A stretch of DNA of 64,000 nt from Cytobacillus solani. Lineage in GTDB: Bacteria; Bacillota; Bacilli; Bacillales; Cytobacillaceae. A program made the position numbers and the translations under genes. Shown here in pieces: positions 7,861 to 16,365 of this stretch. The DNA lies in contig NZ_LJIX01000006.1 in the NCBI RefSeq assembly GCF_001420595.1, forward strand, positions 4,820,402 through 4,884,401. The letters run 5' to 3'. Position 1 is the stretch's first letter. The number at the start of each line of letters is the position of its first letter. The notes beneath the pieces were generated by a model. That model saw nothing but the letters and a program-made list of their open reading frames with translations. It had not been told where the DNA came from and made no database searches.

Positions 7861-9338
7861 CCATTTACCATATCTTTTAATTGTAAGCTTACATGATTTA
7901 ATCCGGTTACTACTTCATTAATTGAAGTAATTAGATGATGTTCATCTTCTAGTGTTGCCACTATTTCCTGAGTGGAAGCCGAATTTTCTTCTGAAATATT
8001 AGCGGTATTTTCAATTTGTTCTTGAATATGGGTAAAATTATCTGTCGCTAATTTAATTTCTTCCATTCCCTTAGAAAGTTCGGCATTTGTCTCTTGGAAC
8101 GAATCTTTTATCTCAGTAAAGAAGGATGAAACCTCATGTAATAAATGCTGCCCTTCCACGACTGCATTTTCCCCTTCAATAGACTTTACTTGTGCTTCCT
8201 CGGACTTATGGAAGAGTGTATTTGTCACTTCTGATATAGATACAGTAATATTTGCACTTTGCTCCGCTAGTTTGCGCACCTCATCTGCTACTACCGCAAA
8301 GCCCTTTCCATGTTCTCCTGCACGAGCAGATTCAATGGCTGCGTTGAGTGCTAATAAATTGGTCTGATCTGCAATCTGTTTAATGCCTTCTAATAATGAA
8401 TTCACTGTTTCAAGGCTTGCTTGCAGTTCTGTAACTGTTAAAGCAGTCGTGCTAATGGCAGAATTGACTGTTTCCATATGGTCTGTTACTTGGCTGATCT
8501 TATTCCAGCCATCCTGGACTTTCTCATTCATCTCATCTGACTTTTCCACAATCCCTTGGGAAATGGAAATCGTATGATTAACTCTTTACAGCGAAGTTCC
8601 CATCCATTCATTCACATGAATGATATTGTTCGCTTCCTCTTGAATCCCTGCAGCCATTTCCTGAACAGAGTCAAGAATATGATGACTAGAATCATAAATC
8701 GTTGTTATATTTGTCTTAAAATGATTGATATTGCCTTCTAATGTTATTGTACCTTCTTCTATGGAAGAAAACGTAACTTTTAATTTTTCTAATAATTTTT
8801 TTGCCTCAAGTTCCTTTTTATAGGATTCCTCTATAAGTTCTCTTCCCCATTTTGTTATGTAAAAGAAAGCACACAAAATTCCATTGATAATAAAAAATAC
8901 GGTAATAAATGCCTTTAATCCCTGTTCACTTCCTAATAGCCCTGATGGATTGAAAATGCACATGGAAATATAGGCTGCGTTTACGATTAAACTAAATATA
9001 AGAATTAATTCCTTTTTTAAATAAAGAGTGACCATCGCAATCGTTAATAAAATTAAATAATGCTTATTGAGAGCAAAACCATCTAAGTTAAATAGAGCTA
9101 CCACAACTAAGTTCGGCAGCAGGGCAAAGAAAAGCCCCTTCAAATATTCAGGTGTTGGTAAGAAGTAGTTTACAGCCGATAAAATTAAAACAAGAGCCCC
9201 TGCAATAATGATCCCTACACTATCAGCAACGCCTCTTTCAAAAATAATCGGAACGACGATAAGAAAAACTAGAGCTGTTAACAGCACTAAATTTACTTTA
9301 TGCACCCTTTGTGTATTATAGGTATCTTGTTGTTTCAT
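7824..9338 (-). pseudogene. Methyl-accepting chemotaxis protein interrupted by an in-frame stop
   Basis: One chemoreceptor gene of about 504 codons split by a single in-frame TAA at 8586-8588. The first part (9338-8589) encodes about six membrane helices with no large extracellular sensor, then a linker. The second part continues in the same frame ([17 protein letters not shown]) and contains the signalling hairpin [20 protein letters not shown] with [20 protein letters not shown]. No base is lost, so a CAA-to-TAA type substitution is enough to explain it. Without readthrough the product would lack the CheA/CheW-binding tip. An internal restart at 8549 would give only a soluble signalling domain. 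The last codons lie inside a GGGACA-type repeat. Confidence 0.85.
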
Positions 9339-9518
9339 TAGGATCTCCCTCTCAATTTTTCAGGAAAAATATAGTAGTATTGATCTAATATTAATATAAA
9401 TTTCCTATATAGGGAATATTTGTTTAAATAATAATTTCTATTTCTATATAATTTTTATTACAAAAGTACTATTATCACAAATAATCAATGAAGGTTTTAT
9501 AAGAAAGGATACTTAATT

Positions 9519-10556
9519 ATGAGAATCGCAATTATGGGAGCTGGATCTTTAGGAACAATCATTGGTGCATTTCTTTCTAAAGGGAAAGAACATGTAGAAT
9601 TAATCGATGTAAACGAGGAGCATGTAAAGGCACTAAACGAAACTGGCGCTTCCGTCATTGGAACAATTAAAGAAAATGTTCCAGTACAGGCGATAACGCC
9701 TAAAGAAATGACCGGAGCATACGACCTTGTTTTATTATTAACCAAACAAGTTTTTAATAAAGACGTATTAGCTAACTTAAAACCCTTTTTAACAGAGGAT
9801 AGCATAGTCCTTTCGCTGCAAAACGGGGTTCCAGAAGAATCACTAGTATCTTCATTAGGAAAAAACCGTGTGATTGGCGGGTCAGTTGAATTTGGCGCGA
9901 CTTGGGTAAAACCTGGTGTATCTGAATTAACAACGGCTATGGAATCTTTTAAAAACAATGCCTTTCAAATTGGTGAATTAGACGGAACAATTACGGATCG
10001 GATCCACAACATTAAAGAAGTATTAAATTTAGTTGGAGGCACTGTCATTTCTACTAATCTAGTAGGAACCAAATGGTCAAAATTACTCGTTAATGTGGCA
10101 ATGAGCGGCATGTCAGCTGCCCTAGGCTGTACATATGGGGACATTTTAAAAAACGAGACAGCTGTAACTAGTGCCGTAATGCTGGCTGATGAAACATTAC
10201 AGGCAGGAAGTGCATCAGGTGTTGAATTCACAGAGCTAGCTGGTATTCATGTTGGTGTATTTAAAGTAAATGAGGACAAAAGCAACCTATCAAATGTCAT
10301 CGGGTTAGCTAAGAAAATTTTTGAGCCGCAAGCCCTTCTAAAAGCAAGCATGCTGCAAGACCTCGAAAAGCAAAGAAAGACTGAAATTGATTATATCAAT
10401 GGCGTTGTATCTGCAAAAGGGAAAGAATTTAGCGTACGCACTCCATTCAATGATTTAGTCGTAAGCTTAGTCAAACAAGCAGAAGATGGAAAAACCATAC
10501 CAAATTTTGATGAAAACATCGTATTCTTTAAAGAATTAATTAGCAAAGAAATTTAA
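9519..10556 (+). CDS. Ketopantoate reductase (ApbA/PanE) family oxidoreductase
   Basis: A 345-residue NADPH-dependent 2-dehydropantoate 2-reductase-like enzyme. It begins with the Rossmann signature MGAGSLGTIIGAFLS, has LLTKQ and LSLQNGVPEE in the nucleotide domain, and TKWSKLLVNVAMSG, which holds the catalytic lysine of the family. The C-terminal helical domain ends with the typical EIDYINGVV and TPFNDLVV segments. The ATG at 9519 follows AAAGGA by nine bases. The protein is longer than canonical PanE (about 300) and sits next to sugar-phosphate and AI-2 genes rather than pan genes, so a different 2-oxo-acid substrate is possible. Confidence 0.82.
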   Translation: MRIAIMGAGSLGTIIGAFLSKGKEHVELIDVNEEHVKALNETGASVIGTIKENVPVQAITPKEMTGAYDLVLLLTKQVFNKDVLANLKPFLTEDSIVLSLQNGVPEESLVSSLGKNRVIGGSVEFGATWVKPGVSELTTAMESFKNNAFQIGELDGTITDRIHNIKEVLNLVGGTVISTNLVGTKWSKLLVNVAMSGMSAALGCTYGDILKNETAVTSAVMLADETLQAGSASGVEFTELAGIHVGVFKVNEDKSNLSNVIGLAKKIFEPQALLKASMLQDLEKQRKTEIDYINGVVSAKGKEFSVRTPFNDLVVSLVKQAEDGKTIPNFDENIVFFKELISKEI

Positions 10557-10590
10557 TAATAAATTATTATGATATAACTTTTCAGCTCAA

Positions 10591-10630
10591 AAGAGCATCT
10601 GGCTATTATTAATAATTAGATGCTCTTTTT
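10591..10630 (+). terminator. Terminator between convergent genes
   Basis: AAGAGCATCT (10591-10600) pairs with AGATGCTCTT (10618-10627), followed by TTTTATTTTTT. It follows the PanE-like gene; upstream A residues could make it work for the leftward aldolase gene as well. Confidence 0.85.
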
Positions 10631-10640
10631 ATTTTTTCGT

Positions 10641-11504
10641 CTAAGCCTTCCCAGCCGATCCAAACAAGTGTATTTTCTTTTTGATCGTTTCTTTTACTTT
10701 TTCACGACCAAGTGCTATATAATTGTCAGAATAGTAAATATCTGCATCTTGATTAAAAATATCTCGGATTGTATTTGTAAACGCGAGATGGTTATCTGCA
10801 TTGACATTAATTTTTGCTGTACCTGAGGCAATCGATTGCTTAATTTGTTCAACAGGAAGACCAGAACCGCCATGCAGAACTAGCGGAATATGGGTTGCTT
10901 CACTAATCGCTATCATTTCTTGAATTCCTAATTTGGGGTCACCTTTGTAGGGGCCATGGGCTGAACCCAGCGCTGGAGCCAAAGCGTCAATTCCCGTTAG
11001 CTTTACTAATTCCACACATTCATTTAAATTGGCATAAATTGAATTTTTTGAGACAACAGAAACACCTGCCTCACAACCTCCGATACTGCCTAATTCAGCT
11101 TCAACCGTTACTTCTCGTTCATGAGCGTATTCAACGACCATTTGTGTCATCTTTACATTTTCTTCAAATGGATGGTGGGATGCATCAATCATCACCGAAG
11201 TAAACCCAGCATCAATAGCTGCTTTACAGTTTTCAAAGCTAGAACCGTGATCTAAGTGAAGCGCAACCGGAATAGTTATATTCATTTCATATAGTAATGC
11301 CCTCACCATTGCGACAGCTACAGAAAATCCACCGAAATAGCGTACTGCCTCTTCCGTTACTCCAAGTATAATAGGTGAGTTTTCATCTTTAGCAGCACTT
11401 AAAGCAGCTTGAGTCCACTCAAGATTATGAATGTCAAAATGACCAACCGCATAACCTTCCTTTAAAGCTTTGTGTAACATCTCTTTCATTGTAACTAATT
11501 CCAC
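10641..11504 (-). CDS. Class II fructose/tagatose-bisphosphate aldolase family protein
   Basis: A 287-residue zinc-dependent class II aldolase. Metal and substrate motifs are visible: [11 protein letters not shown] (zinc-ligand His and catalytic Asp), [10 protein letters not shown], and VLHGGSGLP with a downstream NVNADNH. The proposed start is GTG at 11504, with GGAGG ten bases before it; the frame extends ten codons upstream into a leader hairpin. Expected reaction: reversible cleavage of a ketose bisphosphate to dihydroxyacetone phosphate and an aldehyde. The fructose/tagatose preference cannot be read. LsrF, the last AI-2 enzyme encoded nearby, also makes dihydroxyacetone phosphate, so a metabolic link is conceivable but unproven. 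Confidence 0.85.
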   Translation of the reverse strand: MELVTMKEMLHKALKEGYAVGHFDIHNLEWTQAALSAAKDENSPIILGVTEEAVRYFGGFSVAVAMVRALLYEMNITIPVALHLDHGSSFENCKAAIDAGFTSVMIDASHHPFEENVKMTQMVVEYAHEREVTVEAELGSIGGCEAGVSVVSKNSIYANLNECVELVKLTGIDALAPALGSAHGPYKGDPKLGIQEMIAISEATHIPLVLHGGSGLPVEQIKQSIASGTAKINVNADNHLAFTNTIRDIFNQDADIYYSDNYIALGREKVKETIKKKIHLFGSAGKA

Positions 11505-11523
11505 TTTATCGTTACCTCCATTC

Positions 11524-11580
11524 AAAAAAAGCACAAGACGCCGTTCTATTGGCCAAATAGAACCGACTGTAGAGTTGTGC
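11524..11580 (-). promoter_or_regulatory. Attenuator-like terminator in the aldolase leader
   Basis: On the minus strand GCACAA and TTGTGC enclose CGGTTCTATT..AATAGAACG, giving a two-part stem, immediately followed by TTTTTTT and then, five bases on, the aldolase ribosome site GGAGG. The hairpin therefore ends between the promoter side and the coding region. It could be a terminator for upstream transcription or a conditional attenuator. It matches no riboswitch class or RAT sequence I know. Confidence 0.65.
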
Positions 11581-11654
11581 TTGTTAATCTTATAGACGGA
11601 TTAGCTTAGACCGAGTGCTGATGATGCTTGGCACTAGACAACTATTTAACAGAT

Positions 11655-11702
11655 TAAGGGACAGTTGTAGGACAATGAACCTGTCCCCACTGTCCTCTCC
11701 CC
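11655..11702 (-). repeat. GGGACAGGT..TGTCCC dispersed repeat, copy 2
   Basis: On the minus strand the DJ-1/PfpI stop codon TAG runs straight into GGGGAGAGGACAGTGGGGAC, then AGGTTCATTGTCC and a final CTGTCCC. The copy abuts the stop codon. Confidence 0.8.
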
Positions 11703-12211
11703 TAACGTAATTTATTCAATATTTCTCGAATAAAAGCAGGCTCATCCTTTGGCGTTCTGGATGTGATGATATTCCCACTAACAACGACTTCTTCATCAAG
11801 AAATTCCGCTCCACTATTGATAACATCATCACGAATACCAATATAGCTCGTGCTTTCTTTTCCTTTAAGTATGTCTGCACTGATCATAACTTGTGGGCCG
11901 TGGCAGATTCCTGCAATTACCTTTGATTTTTCATTTAAACGTTTCACAAGTTGAACGGTATCCAGATTTACTCTTAGTTCTTCAGGCGCACTCCCACCTG
12001 GGATAACAATAGCGTCTAACTCATCTGCATTTGCTTCAGAAGCAGCTATTTCAGTTACATACGTCACGGTTCTTTTCTTACCAGCACATTCCACTCCCCT
12101 TGCATTGCCGATAATGACCGTCTCATGCCCTGCTTTTTTCACTTCATCATACGGATTTTTCATTTCGGAATCCTCAAAATCAGGTGCTAACAAGAAAGCA
12201 ACTTTTGCCAT
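11702..12211 (-). CDS. DJ-1/PfpI family protein (general stress protein 18-like)
   Basis: A 169-residue cytosolic DJ-1/PfpI protein. It has the nucleophile elbow VIAGICHGPQVM with its cysteine, the upstream acidic residue in DFEDSEMKNPYDEV, and IVIPGGSAPEELR. ATG at 12211 is chosen because GGAGG lies eight bases upstream; five extra codons upstream are unlikely. Relatives act as stress-induced glyoxalase/deglycase-like or peptidase-like enzymes, so detoxification of reactive carbonyls is a reasonable guess. It lies downstream of the lsr operon but is separated from it by a terminator. Confidence 0.85.
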   Translation of the reverse strand: MAKVAFLLAPDFEDSEMKNPYDEVKKAGHETVIIGNARGVECAGKKRTVTYVTEIAASEANADELDAIVIPGGSAPEELRVNLDTVQLVKRLNEKSKVIAGICHGPQVMISADILKGKESTSYIGIRDDVINSGAEFLDEEVVVSGNIITSRTPKDEPAFIREILNKLR

Positions 12212-12251
12212 TTTGAATACCTCCATTAAATAATATGAATTTTGCGAGACT

Positions 12252-12290
12252 AAAAAAAGGGAAGCTTCTACCTTATTTCAGTAGAAGCTT
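12252..12290 (-). terminator. Terminator of the lsrACDBF operon
   Basis: On the minus strand AAGCTTCTAC (12290-12281) pairs with GTAGAAGCTTC (12271-12261), followed by CCC and TTTTTTT. It lies about 25 bases after the lsrF stop. Confidence 0.88.
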
Positions 12291-12313
12291 TATTAGAATG
12301 AATTAGTTCAGCA

Positions 12314-13222
12314 TTATGAATTGTGGGACAAGGAACCTGTCCCTACATTTGTTAGATCTAAGAAATACTCATATGCTTCTAAGTCTGTGAAGCCTTCGTG
12401 TACGACTTTTGTTACGGCTTGAATCATTTCTTCAGGATATTCTGACTGGAAGATGTTACGTCCCATATCTACACCTGCCGCGCCTCCTTGAATAGATCTA
12501 TATGCTAGCGTTAACGCATCTTTTTCATGAATCTTCTTTCCTCCTGCCACTACTAACGGCACCGGACAGGCTGAAACAACTTTTTCGAAATCGTCACAAT
12601 AGTATGTTTTGACGATGGAGGCTCCGAATTCAGCTAGCATTCTTGTTGCTAACAGGAAGAATTGAGTTGTACGTTCCATTTCCTTCCCTACCGCTACAAC
12701 ACCCATTGTTGGAATTGAATATCTTGTTCCAAGGTTTACCGCCTTATTTAATTGCTCAATTGTTTCTTTCTGTCCAGCAGCACCAATAAATGTTTGGATG
12801 GCGATTGCACTTGCATTCATGCGAATGGCATCCTCTATATCAACAACCATTGATTCACGACTTAAATCGTCTTGTAATATACTTGAACCTGAAGAAGCTC
12901 TAAGTGCAATCGATTTATTAAAGCTTGGCGGTACACTGCTTCGAATTGCACCGCGAGTCCCCATTAAGCAATCCGCATATTTTGCTAGCTTAGGAATTAA
13001 TATATCTAAGCGCTCTAGCCCAGACGTAGGTCCCATAAAATAGCCATGATCAAATGCAAGCATGACCGTCTTTCCGCTTTTCGGGTTAAAAATCCTCGAT
13101 AATCTGTCTTTCATTCCCCAATCTAAATTTGCAGCTCCCTTTACGTGGAAGTTACCATTATTCGTAAAAGGGACATTCTCTGCAAAGTTTTTTGCTGCTT
13201 TGTTACCGATATTATCCGCCAT
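12314..13222 (-). CDS. lsrF: 3-hydroxy-5-phosphonooxypentane-2,4-dione thiolase LsrF
   Basis: A 302-residue class I aldolase-fold enzyme that ends the AI-2 pathway by moving an acetyl group from the isomerised phospho-AI-2 to CoA, giving acetyl-CoA and dihydroxyacetone phosphate. Typical LsrF segments are VMLAFDHGYFMGPTSGLERLD, IQTFIGAAGQKETI, the Schiff-base lysine region SIVKTYYCDDFEKVV, and AAGVDMGRNIFQSE. The ATG at 13222 follows AAAGGAAG. It is the last gene of lsrACDBF and is followed by a terminator. The final residues (about NVGTGSLSHNS) are encoded by a GGGACA-type repeat, so the C-terminus is probably not ancestral. Confidence 0.94.
   Translation of the reverse strand: MADNIGNKAAKNFAENVPFTNNGNFHVKGAANLDWGMKDRLSRIFNPKSGKTVMLAFDHGYFMGPTSGLERLDILIPKLAKYADCLMGTRGAIRSSVPPSFNKSIALRASSGSSILQDDLSRESMVVDIEDAIRMNASAIAIQTFIGAAGQKETIEQLNKAVNLGTRYSIPTMGVVAVGKEMERTTQFFLLATRMLAEFGASIVKTYYCDDFEKVVSACPVPLVVAGGKKIHEKDALTLAYRSIQGGAAGVDMGRNIFQSEYPEEMIQAVTKVVHEGFTDLEAYEYFLDLTNVGTGSLSHNS
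12325..12343 (-). repeat. GGGACAGGT..TGTCCC dispersed repeat, copy 3 (inside lsrF)
   Basis: On the minus strand GGGACAGGTTCCTTGTCCC forms a short hairpin and encodes part of the last residues of LsrF. Confidence 0.85.
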
Positions 13223-13288
13223 TTTTATCTTCCTTTCCTCGCTAGTTATCTAGTAAACTTTAAAATTAATAAAACGAGATAATAATCA

Positions 13289-14356
13289 TCAGAAATCATA
13301 TTCTCCTGTATTTGCTTTCGTGAATACAATTCGTTCAGGCAGTACGATAATTCCTGAGTCCTCCGCATCGTAGTCATAGCCCTGAACAGAGTTTGGCTCT
13401 ACCTTCACTTCACCAAGATCAGGCACTTCTACACTGCCGCCAACCTTCAGTTCCTTGCCTAATGCTAAATGGTAGGCTATATATACCGCTAGGGCACCTT
13501 GATCCTTTACATCCCATAAACCGTGGTTTTCGATTGTATCGTTTTCAATATATTGCCTCATTGAATTCGGAGAAGCAAATCCCGTAATAGCGACATCATT
13601 TTTATCTAAGCCTTTATTTTGTGCTGCTTGTGCCATTGCTGGAAGAGCGGTAGAGTCTGGACAAATAATGACATCAATGTCTTGATACGTATCAAGAATA
13701 CTTTCCCCTACTTGTAACGACTTTTGCTCATTGCCTTCACCAAATTGTGTTGTCACAACTTCCCATTTTGGATATTTTTCTTTCATATACTCGTTTGCAT
13801 ATTCAACCCATGAATTTTGGTCAGGAACCGTTGGACTTGAGTAGAACCAAGCAACCTTTTGCGCATCATCCGGATTAGCAAGCTGACCTGCAGCCATGTC
13901 AACGAGCATCGCACCTAAAATATCTGGTGTCCCTTGGTTTATATATACAGTTCGATATTTCGGATCCACATCTGAATCCCATGTAACAACTTTAATACCC
14001 GCATCCAATGCTTTTTGTAAAGCTTGATTTAGACCGTCCGAAGATACTGAAGAAACAGCAATCGCATCTGCCCCACTATTTACAGCACTATTAATGATTT
14101 GCACTTGGTTGGCAACGGTTCCTTCAGGTGCCCCATCATATTTCACCTTAAACCCGACTTTTTCGGCCATTTCTTGTGCACCATCATTTCCAGACTCGAA
14201 AAAAGCATTGCCCGTCATCTTGGGGATAAATACTACTTCAATATCACTAGGATCTTTTTTAGCATTGCTTCCAGCATCCTCACTATTACAAGCTGCTAAA
14301 ACAAGAGTTGAAAGAGCCACACCGGTTAATATTTTGAAAAACTTTGATTTACGCAT
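13289..14356 (-). CDS. lsrB: Autoinducer-2 ABC transporter substrate-binding lipoprotein LsrB
   Basis: A 355-residue extracellular receptor for AI-2, with lipobox LAAC (cysteine near residue 23). Residues that contact AI-2 in characterised LsrB proteins can be matched by motif: the Lys in FIPKMTGN, the Asp in TWDSDVDP, Asp-Gln in TVPDQNSW and Pro in ICPDSTALP. The third position of that last motif is Ser where enterobacterial LsrB has Ala. GFASPNSMRQY near the C-terminus is also typical. The start ATGCGTAA overlaps the lsrD stop by eight bases, so translation is coupled. Confidence 0.94.
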   Translation of the reverse strand: MRKSKFFKILTGVALSTLVLAACNSEDAGSNAKKDPSDIEVVFIPKMTGNAFFESGNDGAQEMAEKVGFKVKYDGAPEGTVANQVQIINSAVNSGADAIAVSSVSSDGLNQALQKALDAGIKVVTWDSDVDPKYRTVYINQGTPDILGAMLVDMAAGQLANPDDAQKVAWFYSSPTVPDQNSWVEYANEYMKEKYPKWEVVTTQFGEGNEQKSLQVGESILDTYQDIDVIICPDSTALPAMAQAAQNKGLDKNDVAITGFASPNSMRQYIENDTIENHGLWDVKDQGALAVYIAYHLALGKELKVGGSVEVPDLGEVKVEPNSVQGYDYDAEDSGIIVLPERIVFTKANTGEYDF

Positions 14357-15356
14357 TTAGTTTGCCCCCTCTATCCTTTTTAATCGTAACTAATCGTTTC
14401 ACATTGGACTTAAATTCTGGAACTCCTAAGAATGCAACGGAGATAATCAAAAGTAACCCTGTAGCTAATCCGATATATTGCGTTTGTATGCCCCCCATTT
14501 GTAATCCGAGCTTTAAAAAACCAACGATGATGCTTGCAAGAGCAGTACCGATAACACCCCCTTTACCACCTGTTATTAATGTTCCTCCTAATACAACAGC
14601 AGTGAGGATTGGCATTAAATATTCTGCGCCAAAATCCGCACGTGCACTTCCTAAATAAGAGGTAAGAATCACCCCAGCAACCCCTGCACTCAGCCCTGAT
14701 AATACATACGTACTCGTAATGATTTTCCTTGTATCAATCCCCGAGTACTCAGCTGAATTCTGGTTAATCCCAGTTAAATAGATATATCTTCCATACCTCG
14801 TCCGGTGGAGCAGAATATATGCAAATAGCAACAAGGCAAAGAAGATGAAAACAGAATGCGGAATTCCGAAAAGCTTCCCATTCGCTAGATTAATAAACCC
14901 TTGCGAAAAACCTGAAATCCCTTCATACGTACTTGCGCCTGACACCCCAACCAAAACGAGTGCAACACCACTGTATAGAAGCATACCTCCAAGAGTAATA
15001 ACCATCGCTTGCACTTTTGCATAGGCAATGAGTATTCCATTTAACAGACCACATAATCCACCTACTACTATCGCTAAAAAGACAGCAACCCAAATATTTA
15101 AACCTGCCACCTGTGACAAAATCCCCACGACAACAGAGGTTAATCCAATAATCGCTCCACCAGATATATCAATTCCGCCTGTTATAATGACGAATGTAAC
15201 GAAAAAGGCAATAATGGCAATACCGATGAAATCATTAAAACTATTTAATAGAACATTTATGTTCCAAAATCTAGGATTCATTAAACCAAAAATAATCATT
15301 TCCGCAATTAAGATAAGGAAGAGAACGAGATTCCATTTGGGTATTTTTTTCAACAT
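14349..15356 (-). CDS. lsrD: Autoinducer-2 ABC transporter permease LsrD
   Basis: A 335-residue BPD_transp_2 (sugar-type) permease with about 9-10 hydrophobic helices. The EAA-like region is PILTAVVLGGTLITGGKGG, and FFVTFVIITGGIDISGGAIIG is a family signature near the N-terminus. Its ATG at 15356 comes 7 bases after the lsrC stop, and its stop overlaps lsrB. It should form the AI-2 channel with LsrC. The C and D assignment follows gene order (A-C-D-B) and is less certain than the family. Confidence 0.92.
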   Translation of the reverse strand: MLKKIPKWNLVLFLILIAEMIIFGLMNPRFWNINVLLNSFNDFIGIAIIAFFVTFVIITGGIDISGGAIIGLTSVVVGILSQVAGLNIWVAVFLAIVVGGLCGLLNGILIAYAKVQAMVITLGGMLLYSGVALVLVGVSGASTYEGISGFSQGFINLANGKLFGIPHSVFIFFALLLFAYILLHRTRYGRYIYLTGINQNSAEYSGIDTRKIITSTYVLSGLSAGVAGVILTSYLGSARADFGAEYLMPILTAVVLGGTLITGGKGGVIGTALASIIVGFLKLGLQMGGIQTQYIGLATGLLLIISVAFLGVPEFKSNVKRLVTIKKDRGGKLNA

Positions 15357-15363
15357 ACTTATC

Positions 15364-16365
15364 TTACGCCCCCTCCTGATAGTTCAAGACTCTTGCATTT
15401 AGCCGTTCTTTATTTGCCTTTTTATTCGCACGACGTACAATCAGGACATCCGCCACAACGATCAGAATTAAGAGCAAGCCTGAAATAGCTGAATTCCAAA
15501 ATGCGGGAACCTTTAAAAATACAAGAGCCGAATTAATCGAACTCATAATAATTGCTCCAACGGATGCCCCGATTACGGAACCGATTCCTCCACTTAAGGA
15601 AACTCCCCCGAGAACTGCTGCTGCGATGACAGTCATCTCAATACCTATGCCAGCAGTTGTAGAAATAAATCCAATTTGACTCGCAAAGATCAGTCCTGCA
15701 ACAGCGGCACAAATCCCCGAAATAACAAAAGCAAAAACCTTGTATCTCTTCACAGGTATTCCGATTAATACTGCTCCATCCTGGTTATCACCAATAGCAG
15801 CGAAATACCGCCCCTTTCTACTATTTACCAAGAAAAAGTGAATGAGAATAACAGCAATAATCACAATGACTCCAAGTGTATTAATGCCTAAAATACTACT
15901 CTGTGATATTTCCTTAAATGTTTTCGGGAGATTCTCAACCCATTTCCCATTTGTATAAATGACTTGAACAACCCTAGCAATCTCCAGCATCCCTAAAGTC
16001 ATAATAAAGGAAGAGATTCTTAACTTTGTGACCCCTAAGCCATTGATTAGCCCAATAACCCCACCAATCACAATCGCTATGAGAATAGCTAGAAAAATAC
16101 TTCCACCATCCCGCAAAAACATTCCACTAACCGCAGCACTCAGACCTAATATCCCTCCAACCGAGATATCAATCTCACCTGTTAGTAAGACAAATGTTAT
16201 TCCTGCAGCCAGCACGATATATAGCAAGCTATTTTTTACAGCATTCTCAATATTGGCTACGGTTACAAAATCAGGATTAACTATTCCTACAATTAGAAAT
16301 AGCAAAATTAAGAATATAACCGTTCTAATTTCCCGATGCTTTGCAAGACTAATGAGCCTAGACAT
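15364..16365 (-). CDS. lsrC: Autoinducer-2 ABC transporter permease LsrC
   Basis: A 333-residue permease, paralogous to LsrD, with the signatures ITFVLLTGEIDISVGGILG and TVIAAAVLGGVSLSGGIG. The start chosen is ATG at 16365, which overlaps the lsrA stop (ATGTCTAG, eight bases) and has AAGGAAGTG upstream; an ATG nine codons earlier lies deep inside lsrA. The C-terminus is basic (RRANKKANKERLNAR). It pairs with LsrD and is powered by LsrA. Confidence 0.92.
   Translation of the reverse strand: MSRLISLAKHREIRTVIFLILLFLIVGIVNPDFVTVANIENAVKNSLLYIVLAAGITFVLLTGEIDISVGGILGLSAAVSGMFLRDGGSIFLAILIAIVIGGVIGLINGLGVTKLRISSFIMTLGMLEIARVVQVIYTNGKWVENLPKTFKEISQSSILGINTLGVIVIIAVILIHFFLVNSRKGRYFAAIGDNQDGAVLIGIPVKRYKVFAFVISGICAAVAGLIFASQIGFISTTAGIGIEMTVIAAAVLGGVSLSGGIGSVIGASVGAIIMSSINSALVFLKVPAFWNSAISGLLLILIVVADVLIVRRANKKANKERLNARVLNYQEGA

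Noticed and set aside
9395-9420. Operator palindrome TTTCCTATATAGGGAA upstream of the chemoreceptor
   Set aside because: Only an imperfect dyad in very AT-rich DNA; a similar TTTCCCTATATAG occurs near 27655, but no regulator can be linked.
9519-10556. Dedicated pantothenate PanE
   Set aside because: No panB, panC or panD nearby and the protein is longer than canonical PanE; only the family is called.
15028-15402. 124-codon frame on the plus strand in the lsrD region
   Set aside because: Entirely antisense to lsrD, with no ribosome site or recognisable motif; a shadow of the real gene.
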